The position numbers were made by a program, and so were the translations under genes. A stretch of DNA of 33,454 bases, from NCBI RefSeq assembly GCF_014654785.1, contig NZ_BNBD01000029.1:1-33454 (forward strand). The letters are read 5' to 3'. Shown one piece after another: positions 31,535 through 33,454 of this stretch; within the stretch, counting starts at the first letter, position 1, and the number at the start of each line of letters is the position of its first letter. Source of the stretch: Streptomyces mashuensis. GTDB lineage: Bacteria; Actinomycetota; Actinomycetes; Streptomycetales; Streptomycetaceae. The notes beneath the pieces are model-generated. The model saw nothing but the letters and a program-made list of their open reading frames with translations. It was not told where the DNA came from and did not search any database.

Positions 31535-31577
31535 CAGCTGCGCCTGGCAGCCACTGGCTGACAGCCGCGCCTGACAG
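31531..31577 (+). repeat. 20-bp imperfect direct repeat after the response regulator
   Basis: CTGACAGCTGCGCCTGGCAG (31531-31550) recurs at 31558-31577 with two changes, a 27-bp period. The first copy overlaps the stop codon of the response regulator. It precedes the acyltransferase gene by about 260 bp and could be a binding site for an OmpR-type activator, or 3' mRNA structure. Confidence 0.6.
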
Positions 31578-31617
31578 GGCGGCCCACGTCGTCATTCACC
31601 GGTCTCTTGGGGGGAAC

Positions 31618-31644
31618 ATGCAGATCCGTTTCGCGTACTACTGA
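31618..31644 (+). CDS. Possible 8-codon leader ORF
   Basis: ATG 31618 reads MQIRFAYY and stops at TGA 31642-31644. It is preceded by TTGGGGGGAAC, a strong ribosome site 3-4 nt away. It lies in the 300-bp gap between the response regulator and the acyltransferase gene (start 31835). It could be a translated leader peptide or a chance start. The rest of the gap (31645-31834) is Pro/Arg-coded GC-rich sequence with no other gene. Confidence 0.35.
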   Translation: MQIRFAYY

Positions 31645-31834
31645 TGCCTTCCGCGGCGCACGACCGCCGCGCACCCGACCCACCAGCCCTGGCCCCGCCA
31701 CCGCCGCCCGGAAGACCCCGGCGCGCCGCACCGCCGCACCCCGGCGCACACGGCGCCCGCAGCGCGTCCCGCGGCAGGAGAGCGACCCGTACGGGCCGGG
31801 CACCCACACCACACATTCGCGAGGCGACACTTCC

Positions 31835-33175
31835 ATGGACCAGGCGACGACGAACCGCCCCACCCATCCCTTCACCCTGCCCCTCTCCGCGCCCACCGAG
31901 GACGACCTGCGCACCCGCGCCGCGCGCCTCGGCGCCCTCCTGCGCGAGCAGCCCCTCCCCGACGAGGACCCCGCCGAGCTCGCCCGCACCGCCGGCACCG
32001 CCGGCCTCGGCCACGGCACCGGTGCCGACGGGCCCCACCGCGCCGTCGTCGTCGCCGACGGCCGCGCCGAACTCCTCGACGCCCTGGACGCCCTGGCCGC
32101 CGGCGCCCCGGCCCCGGCCGGCGCCGAGATCACCGCCGGCCGCACCGGCGACGGCCGGCTCGCCTTCCTCTTCACCGGCCAGGGCGCCCAGCGCCCCGGC
32201 ATGGGCCGCGAGCTGTACGAGACGTTCCCCGGCTACGCCGACGCCTTCGACGAGGTCTGCCACGTCCTCGACGCCTACCTGCCGCGCCCGCTCCGCGACG
32301 TCGTGCACGGCACCGACGCCGAGCTGCTGAGCCGCACCGAGTTCACGCAGCCCGCCACGTTCGCCGTCGAGGTCGCCCTCTACTGGGTGCTGGAGAGCTG
32401 GGGCCTGCGCCCCGACGTGCTGGCCGGCCACTCCATCGGCGAGTTCGCTGCCGCGCACGCCGCCGGCATCCTCTCCCTCGACGACGCCGCCCGCCTCGTG
32501 GCGGCGCGCGGCCGCCTGATGCAGGCGCTGCCCGTCGGCGGCGTCATGGTCGCCGTCCTCGCCTCCGAGGAGGAGGTCCTGCCGCTGCTCGCCGGCCGCG
32601 AGGACAGCGTGGGCGTCGCCGCCGTCAACGGCCCCACCTCCGTCGTCCTCGCCGGGGCCGCCGCGGCCGTCGACGAGGTCGTCGCCGAGATCAAGGCCAT
32701 GGGCCGCAAGGCCCGGCAGCTCGTCGTCAGCCACGCCTTCCACTCGCCGCTGATGGACCCCGTCCTCGACGAGTTCCGCGAGGTGGCCGCCGGCGTCACC
32801 TACGGCGAGCCGCGCATCCCGCTCGTCTCCACCCTCACCGGCGAACCCGTCACCGCCGGCACCATCGGCACCCCCGACTACTGGGTGCGGCACATCCGCT
32901 CCGCCGTGCGCTTCGCCGACGCCGTCGCCACGCTGGAACGCGACGGCGTGACGACCTTCGTCGAGGTCGGCCCGGACGCCATCCTCACCAGCATGGGCAA
33001 GGGCTGCCTGCGCGCGGGCAGCGAGGCCGTGCTGCTGCCGGCCATGCGCCGCGGCCGCCCCGAGGCCCGCACCCTGCTCTCCGCCGTCGCCCGCGCGCAC
33101 GTCCGCGGCGCCGGCGTCGACTGGACGGCCTTCCACGACGGCTGCGCGCCGCTCCCCGTCCCCGCGCGCGCCTGA
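31835..33175 (+). CDS. Free-standing PKS-type malonyl acyltransferase
   Basis: A 446-residue discrete acyltransferase that should load malonyl units from CoA onto an acyl carrier protein. It looks cut out of a modular type I PKS and does not resemble FabD. Residues 1-105 resemble the KS-AT linker (FTLPLSAPTEDDLRTRAARL, HRAVVVADGRAELLDAL). The AT core starts at LAFLFTGQGAQRPGMGREL. The nucleophile is Ser200 in GHSIGEFAAAHAAG, and HAFH (residues 300-303) is the malonyl-specificity motif, with His303 as catalytic base. The end FVEVGPDAILTSMGKGC plus VARAHVRGAGVDWTAF resembles the post-AT linker. ATG 31835 has GAGGCGA about 9 nt upstream. It lies between a JadR1-like activator and a biotin carboxylase gene, which together suggest malonyl-CoA supply and use for a polyketide. 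Confidence 0.9.
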   Translation: MDQATTNRPTHPFTLPLSAPTEDDLRTRAARLGALLREQPLPDEDPAELARTAGTAGLGHGTGADGPHRAVVVADGRAELLDALDALAAGAPAPAGAEITAGRTGDGRLAFLFTGQGAQRPGMGRELYETFPGYADAFDEVCHVLDAYLPRPLRDVVHGTDAELLSRTEFTQPATFAVEVALYWVLESWGLRPDVLAGHSIGEFAAAHAAGILSLDDAARLVAARGRLMQALPVGGVMVAVLASEEEVLPLLAGREDSVGVAAVNGPTSVVLAGAAAAVDEVVAEIKAMGRKARQLVVSHAFHSPLMDPVLDEFREVAAGVTYGEPRIPLVSTLTGEPVTAGTIGTPDYWVRHIRSAVRFADAVATLERDGVTTFVEVGPDAILTSMGKGCLRAGSEAVLLPAMRRGRPEARTLLSAVARAHVRGAGVDWTAFHDGCAPLPVPARA

Positions 33176-33394
33176 CCCGCGCGGGCCGGGCTGCCACGGC
33201 GCACCGGCGGCCCGGCCTGCGCGTCTGACACCTCCGTCACACGGCTCGGACGGAGTTGACGTGCCGTGGGGGAACTTCACCGAAGACTGAACCGGGACAT
33301 CTTGATCCCCGGCGGCCGACCGAAGAAACCTGGCTGAAGAAACCTGGCTGTCGACGCCCGTCCGTCCGGCCGACCCCTGGAGAAGAGACTCATC

Positions 33395-33454
33395 GTGCGT
33401 AAGGTGCTCATCGCCAACCGTGGCGAAATCGCTGTCCGTGTCGCTCGTGCGTGC
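33395..33454 (+). CDS. Biotin carboxylase / acyl-CoA carboxylase alpha subunit (5' end only)
   Basis: Only the first 20 codons are present. GTG 33395 reads RKVLIANRGEIAVRVARAC after the initiator, the invariant N terminus of biotin carboxylases such as AccC, AccA2 and JadJ, where the NRGEIA loop begins the ATP-grasp enzyme. CTGGAGAAGAG lies upstream. The visible codons use CGT and GCT more than neighbouring genes, typical of a highly expressed gene. The likely role is malonyl-CoA supply for the polyketide pathway, as for JadJ of jadomycin; a housekeeping carboxylase subunit cannot be excluded. The gene is cut by the window end, so carrier-domain content is unknown. Confidence 0.85.
   Translation, partial: MRKVLIANRGEIAVRVARAC

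Overview
The window is very GC-rich, with strong G/C third-position bias, GTG/TTG starts and GGAGG-type ribosome sites. It carries a sigma factor almost identical to what I recall of HrdD. These features point to the chromosome of a Streptomyces species or a close relative. All homology statements are from memory of the families; no database was searched.

Positions 1-28156 look like ordinary chromosomal housekeeping and stress genes. In order: a MarR/DODA-dioxygenase divergent pair; a small membrane protein; hrdD behind a textbook sigma-R promoter; a WYL regulator divergent from a 14-TM drug-efflux pump; an ABC ATPase/permease pair behind a 14-bp perfect palindrome; a MarR/quinone-oxidoreductase pair sharing a 19-bp inverted repeat; a P1-family self-cleaving peptidase coupled to LtrA; mscL; mtnP; an FmdB zinc-ribbon gene with a CIRCE-like heat-shock operator; an MFS pump; a CPA1 K+/H+ antiporter that appears to start at CTG; and a penicillin-acylase-like Ntn hydrolase.

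Positions 22011-28060 hold 5-formyl-THF cyclo-ligase, galU, glp (a MoeA paralogue), moaC, mog, a GNAT gene and glpR. This resembles the actinobacterial Glp/GlpR neighbourhood, in which a gephyrin-like MoeA and its membrane receptor are linked to FtsZ and polar growth. Here two true molybdenum-cofactor genes sit inside it.

A tRNA-Ala(CGC) gene with a strong terminator (28157-28273) marks a change of character. Positions 28367-33454 look like the left edge of a secondary-metabolite cluster: a soluble HisKA_3 histidine kinase, a gamma-butyrolactone-receptor-like TetR protein, a divergent JadR1-like atypical response regulator, a free-standing PKS-type malonyl acyltransferase, and the first 20 codons of a biotin carboxylase. 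The TetR/response-regulator/carboxylase order resembles jadR2-jadR1-jadJ of jadomycin. An angucycline or other aromatic polyketide cluster to the right is therefore a reasonable inference, but no ketosynthase is visible here.

The most interesting structure is regulatory. Butyrolactone-receptor (ARE-type) operators appear to lie exactly between the -35 and -10 boxes of both the response-regulator and the histidine-kinase promoters, with the same TTGAMA-N18-TAGnnT layout. A third ARE-like site precedes the TetR gene. This suggests one signal-responsive repressor gating a kinase, a degenerate response regulator and itself.
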